64,000 nucleotides of DNA from Molanna angustata (GCA_963576475.1 OY754980.1:34463431-34527430); one strand, 5' to 3'; shown: positions 32,096 through 44,348, counted from the stretch's first letter. Notes: generated by a model not told the origin, from the sequence alone. Numbers and translations: made by a program.

Positions 32096-32315
32096 ATACT
32101 AAATATGTTACTACAAAATTGAATAAACAATATTAATATTTTAGAACAAGAGGTGTGTAAAGGTGAAGGGGAGGGGAGTGTGGAAACAAGAAATTGTTGT
32201 TTCCAAAGTCTGCAAGATTTTATAAGTAGAACAGGTGGTGTTGGGTTGATGTGAATTGCTGTTGTAGTTGTAGTTGCCACATTATGATATTTTTATCGAC
32301 TTAAGATATTTATCG

Positions 32316-32415
32316 TCCCTCAGTTCCAGACTGAAAGCGAAATTGAAAACTGAGTCCCCACCGGGAATCGAACCCTGGACATTTTGCTCAGGAGTCAGAT
32401 ATCTACATAACTTAC
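32316..32415 (-). mobile_element. SINE (family beta), partial
   Basis: A minus-strand head with a B box (GGGTTCGATTCCCGG) and the start of the body (TTTCAGTCTGGAACTGAGGG) aligns with the split SINE at 23.4 kb. Confidence 0.7.
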
Positions 32416-33989
32416 TGAATGGCTTACGATAATAATTTAATTTATAAAACATTAAACAATTTTTTTAACGAGTGGGTTGTGGCCAACTCTATAATAACTT
32501 CTCCTCACTTCCAAATCACACATGACCTACAACAATCCTTTTCAGTCGATAAATTATATTTAACGAAAAAATTGTTCGATCCCACGGTCGCTGAATTAGC
32601 TAATAACTATCTTTATATTGTAGGTATAACAGCAACACCATATGTAAGAGGGCAAGCCTTTCTGTGAATAATTAACTCATACAAATGTACTTCCTACATA
32701 TTATGTAGATAGGATCTTATGTAAAGATGAATAAAAAAAATGATAATATGTTAAGAAGTTTATTGTTAGGGAGAAGTTTATGACTGTTCTGGAATTTAAC
32801 GATATACTCGTCAAGCTGTTGGGATGCGTAAAACCAGTCTCCGAATATGCACGCAATGTTTAAACGTCTCGTTTTATTGAAATTATAATTCTTAAACGTG
32901 GCGCTGCTCCAGCAGAAAATTGTTTGTGTAATTTATTTGTTTTATACAATCAGAAATTGCAAAAAATATACCACGTTCCTTCACGTTTGTGGTTGGACTC
33001 TTAGTGGTAGTGGTATTAAATATGTATGCTTTATGGTAGTTCTTGTTTTGTCCGACAAGTAGCTGCTCCGGGGATTGAAATAGCTACAAGCTGCAAAACG
33101 TTCCCTGTGGAGTGGGGTAGGAGACTGCGAAATTATATTAAGTTATTAGCCGTAAAGGAAGCGATAAGAAATTTCCTAAAGCCCACCAGTGTGCATTATA
33201 TTTGTTTATATTATGTACAAAAAGTTAAATAAATAAATAAATATGCACAATGCACAGTATATACCTAACCTTTGAATTTTTCTCGTTTATGATTATTGTC
33301 CTAATAATAAAAAAAAATGATACCCACGAACACACATACATATTATACGGTACAATATTATGGTGATGATTATCTGATGGTTGCAGCGTTTATTTTCAAT
33401 GTTTCCATACCTCTCAATAGTTTGATATTAAATATCCCATAATATTTATATCTTTATTTATTTATTTATTTAAATCCACATAAACAATAGAGAAATAACA
33501 ATAGTGCAACAATAGTACAATTAATTATGCAACAATAGTACAATTAATTATGCAACAATAGTACAATTAATTATGCAACATAGACAATTAATTTAGAATA
33601 TGTTGGAACTGACAAAATGCTCCGAGTGGATACTTAGGTAATTATAATATGAACATAATCAGTCCTTACCTACAACATGAAAACAATTTACCAGTACCAA
33701 CATACAGTGGATATGAACTATTCCAGTAAGAAGTGCTTGTGTCGAAATAACTTTACATTCATTTTAAATGACATAGTCCATAATTAATCGAAATATTTCG
33801 ATTCGTGATTGTAAGATACGTTTGAAATTGAGTCAAAAAGCATGTTTTTTCGGAAAAAGATGTCCTTAATTGAACAAGTACACATCGGCACATACATTAT
33901 ACGTTCCGTAAACTATAAGAATAATGCTTTAATATAATTAATTTTGTTTACTTTTTCTATCGACAATACCTACTTGATGAAATTCCATT
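32416..33989. other. Intergenic, with a 23-bp tandem repeat and a dispersed block
   Basis: CAACAATAGTACAATTAATT plus ATG repeats about three times at 33503-33580. A block at 32982-33070 (CTTCACG-GTGTGGTTGGACTCTTAG-GGTAGTGGT) recurs at 35040-35125. No gene was recognised; the 82-codon open frame at 32419 has no recognisable motif. Confidence 0.5.
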
Positions 33990-34190
33990 ATAATGTATTA
34001 AAATAAAACACACTTATAATTTTCTTCCAATTGGTTTATTTTGACTTACTAGTTTCGCTCTAGACGAGCATATTCAGAGTAGTTCTTCAGAGAGTAAATA
34101 CTCTGAAGATGCTCGTGTAGAGCGAAACTAGCAAGTCAAATTAAACCAAGTGGAAGAAAATTATAAATGTGTTATATTTTAATATATGCT
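33990..34190. repeat. Inverted pair of Penelope-like ends with hammerhead-like cores
   Basis: Two arms of about 90 bp face away from each other around a 12-20 bp centre. The right arm (+) reads CTGAAGA (34103-34109), stem GCTC/GAGC (34111-34114 with 34120-34123), GAAA (34124-34127) and a possible 2-bp stem III AC/GT ending in GTC (34135-34137). The left arm (minus) has CTGAATA, which breaks the invariant G of the core. Confidence 0.75.
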
Positions 34191-37000
34191 TTCATAAAAT
34201 TGGTTGAGGCTGTGGTGAATCCGATTAAATTTTTATCACTTTTTTAAGTAGGTAATATCACACATTAGATAATGATAGTGAATTATTATCAATCATGGAT
34301 TTTGACTTACGCTTCCCGGATGGCAAGCATAATCGGCTTTTTATTTGAACCACAAACTGACTAAAATATTACAATAAATACTCTAGTTTTTCATACATGA
34401 AACGAGCCACTCTTTATTTTCCACTTTTGGTTGGAACATATCTTTCATAAAATAATATTGCTAACATTCATATGACTGTCGTGTCCTACATATTTATATT
34501 AGAGAAGATTGTATGTAGGTACTTGTCTTCTACATAATATGTGGATAAGAAGAAGAATATATCACGGAAGAAAATATGCTTTTGTTTGTTCCAAGGGAAA
34601 TACCGATTTTGTTTCAATGATATTTCTTCAACGTGAATTTCTCTGGATAAATTTAAACAACTTTGAAACGGACATTATAAAAACAATTCATTTTACTTGA
34701 ATTATATTTATTTCACCACAACTAAACAAGAATAACTGATTTACCACATATCTACCTTGAACTTACTTATTTAACGTCTCCGGACACACAAATTTGAACT
34801 AATTTGACCGGTGTTGAGCGATATCGGCAAAAGAAACAGATTGGACAAGATGGAAATTTTGAAGGGAGTGGAGTTACTGTGCCAGCTGTCTTCTTAATTC
34901 TCTCTGTTAGGTGCAGCCGACGCTGCGCCTGGTGTGGAAATCGAAGAACTGAAAGTACTACGGGCGTGGCGAAGGCTCCCTGTGGCAGTCTGTTGTTCGT
35001 AGAGCTGCTGGGAGGGTAACCCCTGCTATGATTCACGGGCCTTCACGAGTGTGGTTGGACTCTTAGGGGTAGTGGTTGAACTCACTGGATAAAGGATATT
35101 GTGTTGTCTGACGTTGCGGCTGCGTTGGGGATGAACAGGACCAATGGGTCCTATAACGTCCTTCGGCGTAGAAGTAGATCGCGAACTTCATCGTGTAGCG
35201 TAGTTCTTCCTTCTTCTCATTACTGGTTCAACATATGATTCACCTTATTTGTCTGTAAAATATGCAATATAGGTACGTGTGAATGCCGCGAACGTTTTTA
35301 AAAGTTTTATATTATTTAGCGCACGGCACTTAGATAGAAGTTTGACATATTATTGCGCACAGCACGAGTTGAGTATTTTGACTGAAGAAGGTGGCTTATT
35401 CGCGCGCTGACTGACAGAGGCGAGATTATTGTTGCTATGTTCAAGGTACGGATGTATGTAGGTATGATAGGGATTTATACCTATCGTCAGGAATATGACG
35501 ATAGGTACAAATGGGAAGTATCTGTCATCTGCGCCAACATATGTTATAAAACTAATATACCTAGGATGAGAACAATAAGAATTATAAAGCACCTTTTAGT
35601 GATACAAGGTCACTCCAAGAGCGCCATAGCTCATTTGTTGGCTTACAGAAAAATACCAGTATTTACATATGTTGAATTCTACCGAAGGTGTCAATGCTCT
35701 GAGCTCCACGTATGTCAAGGTGCAAATAAATTAAAGGCCCGTTCATAATGAAACCGCGATCATAGTAAGCCGCCTTATTGACTGTCCAATTATTTTAAAG
35801 AGTTGGTACTCTATGATCCAGATGATCTCAATCTAAGCTGTCTTCCTAATGGAACATTATTTTGACACAGTTCTTGAATGTAGTGTGGAGTCGTTCCGAG
35901 CTTTGAGGACCATCAGTCATACCTTATAGTCTACTCTTGTAGGACATTTATGTAAATCAGTGTATGTAGTTCGTTAAGAAGAGGTGATATGTGACATAGT
36001 TTGTCAGTTCCATATATCTATCAACCTAGCAGCTGCGTTGGAAACTATTTGAAATCTACCAAGCTGATACTTGGGCAAACCCGGGAAACAACAATAGGAA
36101 TTGAGTGTTGTTATGCGAAAAACAGTTATTGTTGTTGTTCAATCCCCAACGCGGGTTAGTTTTATCACCCCAGAAGTCGGTTCATATTAATAGTAATCCA
36201 GTTTTCTTTTGATTCATAGTAATTATCACAATATGTGGATAGTTATTTAATCTGAGTTTGAGCAATGGAACAATGGAATGTAATAATAGTGAAACCTACA
36301 TAATTTATTAAACTTACTCAGAGCCATTTTTTTGATATCTTATATATCTGGATGGGTGAATTATTCCCTATTGAAAACATGGTTAGTGCGTTTGTTGCAT
36401 TACATTTTGATCATTTAATAAAAAAATACTTTACGCATTGGTCTGTTAATTCTTTAGAGTGCATAATGATTATTACAATTATTATTAACTGTTATTATTT
36501 GTACTTTAATTTCAAAGAAGATATGAATTAAAACGGAATTAACCGAGAAACGAGTATAATTTCATTATCATGAGGTGAGAATATATTGTATGCATAAAGT
36601 CTTATGAATTAAAATAGAAGCTTTGCCCATTGTCTGCAGGATCAGCTTGTATGGCGAACTGTTCTCTCGTGAATTGGAAATGTGTTGTTGACACTTGGAT
36701 GCAAATCATGAAGCAAGTTTGCACAACTTTAGGTTATTCATTATCGTGTTTAGTTATCGAAGTGACAAATTCTATGAAATATTATTATTTGCACATGTTG
36801 TTCTTGTTATGTGTAGGTACAGTGTACACATTAGTTATAGTTAGAGTTGTATAAAGTTATGAAGGGTCACGAAGCGGAGGCAGGCAGCCTCCCATCGCTG
36901 ACAGATCTCCTCATCATGACTCTCCTCTGGTATTAATCTTATTTGCACATCCGACGTGACTTCCATCATAACCGAACTTACTTTCATACCTCTAGAGAAT
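34191..37000. other. Intergenic sequence
   Basis: No gene was recognised in 2.8 kb. A block at 35040-35125 repeats 32982-33070. A small hairpin, ACCTATCGTC with GACGATAGGT, lies near 35480-35505, and GGAGGCAGGCAGCCTCC lies near 36877. Open frames of 60-100 codons here have no family signature. Confidence 0.4.
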
Positions 37001-37200
37001 NNNNNNNNNNNNNNNNNNNNNNNNNNNNNNNNNNNNNNNNNNNNNNNNNNNNNNNNNNNNNNNNNNNNNNNNNNNNNNNNNNNNNNNNNNNNNNNNNNNN
37101 NNNNNNNNNNNNNNNNNNNNNNNNNNNNNNNNNNNNNNNNNNNNNNNNNNNNNNNNNNNNNNNNNNNNNNNNNNNNNNNNNNNNNNNNNNNNNNNNNNNN
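37001..37200. other. Assembly gap (200 N)
   Basis: Exactly 200 N bases, the conventional length for a gap of unknown size. Open frames spanning it are meaningless. Confidence 0.99.
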
Positions 37201-37719
37201 TTATTTAACAATTGTAAAAATATTTTTTTTAATACAGGTACCTATATTAAATAGAAAAGAGTTAGGAAGAGTAGGTATATCAAATATTTAGCCATCTCCA
37301 TCCGCAATAAAAATTAGCTAATACTGACCGACCAGTCAGTATTGTGTTCACTAGTCAGTGTAATATTCACTAGGTATACAGAGTTTAATGCTACATATGT
37401 AGGTAATTATATTGTTACAAGTAGTATGCACCGAAGTTTAGCACGACAAACCACTGTAGGAAACACAAGAAAATCATGTAACGATGTGAGAGGTCTACGT
37501 ACATTTTTTTAAATTTTATATGTTGTATTAAAATAAAAATAAAATTTATATTATTGTACATTATGAATGTAAAGTAATAACTAAAACGTATTTTAATTTC
37601 GTAGGATGTTAGTGAAATTTTTAAGCGAGATATTAATGTTGTATTTATAGGTGTGACGAGGCTGGCGTGTGGGTATAACCGCATGTGTTCTGTTTCATGT
37701 AGGTAGGTACGTCAGGAAG
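37201..37719. other. AT-rich intergenic sequence
   Basis: No recognisable feature. Confidence 0.4.
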
Positions 37720-38420
37720 ATGGAAAGCATCCTAACAATCGATTATAACATGAGGATAAATAAGGACAAAACAAAATGCATGGTTGCTGGAAGGGAGGAA
37801 TGCACTGCAAATATTGTTCTGGGAGGCATCGAAATTAAGCAGGTGAAAGAGTTTATATATCTGGGAAGCAGAATATCTCAAGACGGACGTTCAACAGCAG
37901 ACATCAAAAGCAGAATCCACCAAGCAAGAGTCGCCTTCAACAAAAGATCAACAATTTTTGAATCCCCTAACATTTCCATCAAAATTAGGAAAAATTTGAT
38001 CAAGTCTCTTGTCTGGAGTGTACTGCTATATGGCTGTGAAACATGGACCATCAGCCAACGCGAAACGGGACGTCTGTCTGCGTTTGAGATGTGGTGCTAC
38101 AGACGCATGGCTAAAGTTCACTGGTCAGAACACATGAGAACGACGAGGTACTAAGTAGGGTTGGAGAGACAAGGCAAATTATGAAAACAATTGCCCAACA
38201 GAGAACAACTTGGATAGGCCACAACATCCGGCACCCAGGCCTGCTTTTTACCATCGTCGAAGGAATGATTGATGGGGGTAACTGTAGAGGTCGCCCCAGA
38301 AATAACTATATAGACCAGATAATCGGTGACGTGCGCTGTAGCAGCTACAAAGAGATGAAGAGACTGGCGGACGATAGAGTTAAGTGGAAAGATCGAGTGA
38401 TTGAGCGTACCTATACCTAA
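37720..38420 (+). pseudogene. LINE ORF2 C-terminal part (family Y), one frameshift
   Basis: The first frame runs to the TAA near 38154 and contains INKDKTKCMVAG, VKEFIYLGSRISQDG and SLVWSVLLYGCETWT, followed by FEMWCYRRMAKVHW. These are the thumb and connection segments of an RTE-like reverse transcriptase. After a frameshift at about 38143-38160 the frame resumes as TTWIGHNIRHPGLL and CRGRPRNNYIDQI and ends at 38420. The palm and endonuclease are absent. The last codons and the stop are themselves the first unit of the following minisatellite. Confidence 0.82.
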
Positions 38421-39061
38421 GAAGTCGGTAAGAAAGCGTACCTATACCTAAGAAGTCGGTAAGAAAGCGTACCTATACCTAAGAAGTCGGTAAGAAAGCG
38501 TACCTATACCTAAGAAGTCGGTAAGAAAGCGTACCTATACCTAAGAAGTCGGTAAGAAAGCGTACCTATACCTAAGCGTACCTATACCTAAGCGTACCTA
38601 TACCTAAGCGTACCTATACCTAAGAAGTCGGTAAGAAAGCGTACCTATACCTAAGAAGTCGGTAAGAAAGCGTACCTATACCTAAGAAGTCGGTAAGAAA
38701 GCGTACCTATACCTAAGAAGTCGGTAAGAAAGCGTACCTATACCTAAGCGTACCTATACCTAAGCGTACCTATACCTAAGCGTACCTATACCTAAGCGTA
38801 CCTATACCTAAGCGTACCTATACCTAAGCGTACCTATACCTAAGCGTACCTATACCTAAGAAGTCGGTAAGAAAGCGTACCTATACCTAAGAAGTCGGTA
38901 AGAAAGCGTACCTATACCTAAGAAGTCGGTAAGAAAGCGTACCTATACCTAAGAAGTCGGTAAGAAAGCGTACCTATACCTAAGCGTACCTATACCTAAG
39001 CGTACCTATACCTAAGCGTACCTATACCTAAGCGTACCTATACCTAAGAAGTCGGTCGAGG
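38405..39061 (+). repeat. Block-structured minisatellite of 31-bp and 16-bp units
   Basis: The long unit L is GCGTACCTATACCTAA plus GAAGTCGGTAAGAAA (31 bp); the short unit S is only the first 16 bp. From unit start positions the order is L5 (38405), S3 (38560), L4 (38608), S7 (38732), L4 (38844), S4 (38968), then a partial L at 39032. The units derive from the 3' end of the LINE ORF at 38420. Confidence 0.95.
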
Positions 39062-39110
39062 CGGTTTTCGATCCTGCGCGTCAGTCTCTCCATCATCGTC
39101 ACAACTTATT

Positions 39111-39335
39111 TTTTAACAGATTTTTAATTATCTCAATAGAGACGAAGTTGGAATATTTATTGTAGGAGAACCGGGAAATCAAGGCACCTACAGGGCTTAC
39201 GACCTGTCATCGGCTGGTTTACGTGATCACTTTATGCGCTTGCGCAACGTTCACCAATTATGCCTTTTAATGAGATCCCTATCTAATATAAATATCTTTG
39301 CGCATATGCAATAATAAAAATATTCGATTACTTAT
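39111..39335 (+). repeat. Third copy of the foldback arm
   Basis: Bases 39111-39283 repeat the 28383 arm, including the 4-T variant. The outer TTTGCGCATATGCAATAATA block follows at 39297, without the intervening foldback. It lies 50 bp after the minisatellite. Confidence 0.9.
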
Positions 39336-40233
39336 TTTTTATTGTACATATCTGTTATCTAACCATCTATTATTCAATGATACAATTCAATATTAAGTAT
39401 TGTTTTCCGCTTCTGCTGTGATCATTGAAAAATATTATTTTTAATCGGTTTCCAGATTTTGTGTTATTCCTCGTAGAGTTTTTTTTATGTATTTCGTATT
39501 GAAAATTATTTCGTTGTGTTTGCTCGAATTGAGAAAATCAAATCTACGACCATGAGCTACCAATGCATGAAGCAGCGATAGAAATACTAAATATATTCAC
39601 AATTTCATCGCCGCTTCCATAGATTCCAGTTGAAAAAATAAATTTGAATACTCTCAGAATTGATTGCATAATCACATTGGGAAGTGGGCTTGATGGAATT
39701 AGAATGGAATTAGATGGAATATGGATGTATGGGTGTGTTTCCTTTTTTAACTTTTATCCTATCCGCAACTACACTGTAATAGTGGAGAGTTAAGATTTCA
39801 CAATTTCTAAATTGCTAATTTAGAGGGCTCCATGAGCAACTCTTCGTGCCATGCACTGTTTTTTATTTGTTGTTCATTCTAGCGTTCTGCGAAGGGGCCG
39901 TTGACAGTCTCCATATGCGGAGCGGGTGGTGGTGGTGGTAGCGAGTTTTTAAGAGTATTTTTACATATTTTCTTAACAAGAATCATATTGAGAGCCTAAA
40001 CAACCTAATAGATTTACTTCATATTGATTTCATGGGGATAAAAAATCTGTAATAAACTTTTCACGATTGTTTTGTGACGATTTATAGGATATCACAAATC
40101 CGAAACCCTTCCTATGACAAATTGTTCTATGTAAACCCCCATTTGAGTATATATCGGTGGATGTCTTAACAAAGAGCTAATTTGTGTTCCATAGCCAACA
40201 ATCAAAATCTTCTCAAAGGTCTATAAAGGATTC
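39336..40233. other. Intergenic sequence
   Basis: No gene was recognised. A (GGT)n run lies near 39923-39940. Confidence 0.4.
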
Positions 40234-40648
40234 CCGGACAATTTACCGTAGCCGATTGACCGTGGACAATTGACCGTACGCCCTTTTTACCGTGAGGACA
40301 ATTTACCGTGGGGACAATTTACCGTATGGACAGTTGACCATCGGGACAATTTACCGTATGGACAATTGACCGTGAGGACAATTTATCATATGGACAGTTG
40401 ACCGTATGGACAATTCACCGTGCGGAAAATATTTTTAGTACCAAAAAAAATTCTTTTTCTTTTTTCGTTTGAGTTAAATATTTTATTTCCGATAAATAAA
40501 TTGTCCTCGCGGTCAATTGTCCGTACGGTAAATTGTTCCGATGGTCAACTGTCCATACGGTAAATAGTCCCCACGGTAAATTGTCCATACGGTAAAAAGG
40601 GCGTACGGTAAATTGTCCACGGTCAATCGGCTTCGGTCAATTGTCCGG
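40234..40648. mobile_element. Palindromic MITE built of GGACAATTTACCGTA words
   Basis: The left arm starts CCGGACAATTTACCGTAGCC and the right arm ends in its near-exact complement. Each arm of about 195 bp is a string of words GGACAATT(T/G)ACCGT, with the unique word ACGCCCTTTTTACCGT at the same place in both. An AT-rich centre of about 65 bp separates them. No target duplication is obvious and no protein is encoded, so the family is unknown. Confidence 0.9.
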
Positions 40649-40970
40649 ACACGCTATGAAGTTAAGTTATTTGAAAAAAATGTTTAAAATATAAATGTAC
40701 TTTCGAGATAAAGAAAATGCAAACACTCCGTATGAAAATTAACTGCAACCAACTTGAGACAAAATTGATAAATTAATTCATAGTGGTTTTTAATCTCTTA
40801 CATGAAATAGATATTCGTGTATATAATATTGTGTAGGTCAAACAGGTAGTTCTTTAAATACACACCCTAAAGAACATCTTGCGTGTTTTCGTTTGAAAAA
40901 ATACACTTGGACGCACTTACTTGAGAGTGAGCATTCATTTAATTCACAAACCAGGATCAATCTTATATAC
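40649..40970. other. AT-rich intergenic sequence
   Basis: No recognisable feature. Confidence 0.4.
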
Positions 40971-41346
40971 ATAATAATGAACACTTCCTTGCACCCTGTG
41001 CAAGTGGCGAATTTATTGCCGTATGGTAATTTCTTCCAACTAACCAGTGTTACCAGCCCAGAGAAGCAATATTTGCATGAGAAATAAATTTAAATAAATT
41101 TCTCCTTTTTTTTATTTATTAACGAAAACAATAGAAGGTTCACATATAAATCATAATTTAAAAAGGTAGGTATACAATTTCCATCATAATATAATTCATA
41201 ATAACCCTCTTTAATTGAGATAAAATCTCGTGTTAAAAGAGGAATTCTTCCTTTTCCTTTCCTTCTTGGATTCCTTTGCTGGGAATCGAACCCAGGACGC
41301 CCGCACAGAAACAGAACGGTTTACCAACTGTGCCACGGCGGTCGGC
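40971..41346 (-). mobile_element. SINE (family alpha) interrupted by another 3' end
   Basis: The head (A box GTGGCACAGTTGG, B box GGGTTCGATTCCC on the minus strand) ends at 41346, and the hairpin tail (stem 41015-41020 with 41025-41030) lies at the left. About 150 bp at 41104-41255 between body and head starts with a (TTTA)-rich run and looks like an inserted LINE 3' end. Confidence 0.8.
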
Positions 41347-41496
41347 TTATACATATTGAAAAAATAAAAAAATAGATAAACTTGAAATATCAGAGATAAA
41401 TAGAATACATAGAATGTAACACCAACATTCCTTTGATTAATGTACAAATATATTTTAATACTTCTTCAATATTATTACCATTAGAAGTTAATGTCG

Positions 41497-41812
41497 GTTT
41501 TTTTTCTGCTGGCCATTATTCAATTTATTTACATGAATAATTTATTTAATTCATAATCGCTGTCTTTTCAATACAATATTTATATATTAATTCCTTTACG
41601 TCATTTATATTTTATTTTACCTAAGGTACCTACATACTACTGTCTTTTGGGTAGTCTATTTTTCTTTGTTTTATCCCTTATTTCTCTGTTATTGGTATCC
41701 TTGTATTGAATATATAATAAAGATGGTCTTCATCACTATTGTTCACAATTTTGATGATGCTCAACACTGAGCGATACCGGTGAATGGGACCACGTTTCGA
41801 GCCAAATAAAAT
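41497..41812 (+). repeat. Penelope-like terminal repeat with hammerhead-like core (copy 2)
   Basis: Aligns with 26958-27235. TTGATGA (41751-41757), stem GCTC/GAGC (41759-41762 with 41769-41772) and GATA (41773-41776) are in the same places. Confidence 0.6.
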
Positions 41813-42279
41813 AGAACCAAAAATTATATATTTTTTACATAATTCTAGAAACAAATTAAATAGGTACTGGTGAATTCAATAAAATGAATGAATAATATTA
41901 ATCAAATTACTCTGTAATAATTTATTGATCATATTAATATGTAGTGGAGAGTTAAGTGTTGGCTACAACTCACTCGTTTCATATACAATCTCCGAACGAA
42001 ACGAATTCAATACTTCATCGTTAACACGTCAAACTGTAGTGGGTTTATTTGTTCTTTTTAGTTTCATGTCGTTTGATTGAGCATCACGAGGATGCAGGAG
42101 AGAAGGACACAAATAAAATGGTGAAACATTTGTATATATGTAACTATTGGTGGAGACAATTTAAGCTTGTGTTGAAGTTTCGTTTCCTGAAAATAATTTA
42201 AGTGCAGTCAGTCATATGTACCTACTGCGAACATGACAGCTAGTATAACTATCAGCCCTCACATTTATTCTTGAAAATT
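41813..42279. other. Intergenic sequence
   Basis: Contains GTGTTGGCTACAACTCACTCG at about 41953, a member of a short dispersed motif. No gene was recognised. Confidence 0.4.
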
Positions 42280-42650
42280 AATAATAATAATAAAAGACCT
42301 TTATTGATTTAAACGCGGCGGACTTATTGCCCGCAGGCAAACTCTACCAGTCAACCACCATGGTATATACAATCAGTTACAGGAATATAAGAATACAAAT
42401 AGAAAAATAAATCATAAATTAAAAATACAAAATAAATACAAAAAACAAAAAATAATATATGCATAAATAAGAACAAAAATAATAAAAAAAAAATACATCA
42501 GATAGATACACTATGTTTATTGGATGGAGGATATGAGAGGAGAAAGGAAGAGGAATAAAGGGAAAAAGAAGTGAATTTGTGTTTATGTGGATAGAAAGTG
42601 TGACTTCAGACGATTTTTGAATGATAAAATTACAAAGAGAATATAGCTGA
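42280..42650 (-). mobile_element. LINE 3' end with hairpin tail
   Basis: On the minus strand the last ORF2 codons read ILSFKNRLKSHFLST and stop near 42592. An A/T-rich 3' UTR leads to the tail hairpin (TTGCC/GGCAA, 42327-42331 with 42336-42340), then AATAAAGG and (ATT)n. The same tail type stands alone at 58638-58725. Confidence 0.7.
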
Positions 42651-42717
42651 AATATTTAAAAAAAGAGTGGGTTGTGGCCAACGCTAGACACTCTCACCAC
42701 AAAATAATCAAATTTTA

Positions 42718-43045
42718 TATGGAAAATATTCAGCATTTTCATGAAATGAGTTTGTAAAATTATTTTATTATGAAAACTTGATAAATAATCAATGCTATTT
42801 CATGAAAGTGATGTGCTTTTTTTAGCAATTTAAAAATAAAAATAACATATTTCAAATTACCTGAGCTTGGGGTCACTTTGAGATATTTGACAGTTGAAAA
42901 AATGAGAAGCAATATTCATATATGTACCTATTCTTCAAAATCTAGTCTAAGCGAGTCTTAGATAACAAAATCGCAACATTTAAAATGAATCCAATGAGTC
43001 TTTAATCGATAAAGTGAAAAAACACGCCGCACATAGCACACAGAA
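42718..43045 (+). repeat. Dispersed repeat, paired with 52763-53117
   Basis: Both copies begin AAAATATTCAGCATTTTCATG and continue through GTGATGTGCTTTTTT, TTGGGGTCACTTTGA and CTTCAAAATCTA over about 330 bp, with many small differences. No coding potential was seen. Confidence 0.8.
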
Positions 43046-43865
43046 CATATGTATGTAGCATACAACAAAAAGCACATATTACATAGCACACACACAGATA
43101 GATACATTTATTTATTTGATACATTTATTTGTGTGTGTGTGTGTCCCTTATAACTTTTGATCCGCTCAATTTACAGAGCCCAATATTTCAGAATGTATAA
43201 ATAGATATTGGCTTACAAAACTTTTATACTCAGAATTTTGAATTTTTGTTTAAGTCAGGGATTACCATCTTTTGAATTTTTTATTTATTTTTCCATATAT
43301 CTCAGAAATCATAAAAGCTAGAACGCTGAAAATTGGTATACCTAAACATAGACAAATACAAAATCTAAAATTGAATTTTTCCAAAAACATCCATGGTTTC
43401 TCAAACATTTTTTATTAAGAAAAATATTTATTTATGATATATTTATGAGTTTAACTGCCTATATTTCCATTTTTTTAGAAATATCGAAAAAGCCGAAACA
43501 CTTTAACTAGATAATTAAATTTTTGTATAAAAAAATATCAGTATTGTAGAAGTACATCTCAGTTTTTTTTAACAATTTTTATAAAAATCGAATTTAGTGA
43601 CGACATTGCTTCATACAATTTGTATGGCAGTCGCCTATACACAATAGGTATGTATAGTTTTATACTAAAATCTCCAAACATACATACAGAACCATCATAC
43701 TGTTTTCATATTACGAGTAGGAAAAGAGGACTGACCTCAATACTGTCCTATTTTGACATATATACCTACATGTGTTGTATAGAAAACAAAATATCCTAAA
43801 ATATTCAATAATTTGGAAATAGTGAAATCGACTGCCCTGATCTAGTTAACAAAATATATCTTAAG
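43046..43865. other. Intergenic sequence
   Basis: Contains a (GT)n run near 43131-43143 and a block at 43733-43790 related to 25017-25080 and 63228-63290. No gene was recognised. Confidence 0.4.
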
Positions 43866-44316
43866 GTGCCTACTCAATCGCGACGCCAAGATCCCAAATT
43901 GTCGCTAAAACAAGTATCCACTAATTATCGACAAAATTCATTTCTTTGGCGTTTTTGTAACAATATAAATAATTCAATACTTAACTCACTAGAATTTGAC
44001 GTATTCCAGTGTAGTATTACAGGGGCGAGAAATGTTCTTAGTGTTAAGTTCTTTAATGATATGTGATTTGTTTGTGAATATGAACTTTTTTAATGTAATC
44101 TAATATTTTCAAGTAATATTATGTTTACCTCGGCTGCAGGATGAAACTTTATCTATTACAGATACACATTATATTGTACATAATATTGTGTTTTCATCCT
44201 GCAACTGATAGTATGGCCTATCACCGGAGACTTATAATTGGCTGTTTTACTATTATTTTAAATGTTAAACTGAAATTCATAGCTGTTAGTCTCCCAAAAA
44301 ATTAAAAATAAATAAA
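43866..44316 (+). pseudogene. LINE ORF2 C-terminal fragment and 3' UTR
   Basis: An open stretch to 44066 contains KLSLKQVSTNYRQNSFLWRF and FDVFQCSITGARNVLSVKFF, matching in pattern the ORF2 ending at 23.9 kb. The 3' UTR ends in AAAAATAAATAAATAG near 44316. Identification is by pattern only. Confidence 0.5.
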
Positions 44317-44348
44317 TAGTTTGGTACTTATTCTTCAACTATACATAC

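Noticed and set aside
32419..32667. An 82-codon open frame
   Set aside because: The translation has no recognisable motif and the region is repeat debris; length is within chance for this composition.
36943..37291. Open frames spanning 36943-37291
   Set aside because: They consist mostly of N from the assembly gap.
38405..39061. CRISPR-like or telomeric repeats
   Set aside because: The repeats derive from the 3' end of the preceding LINE ORF, and the units are 31 and 16 bp without unique spacers.
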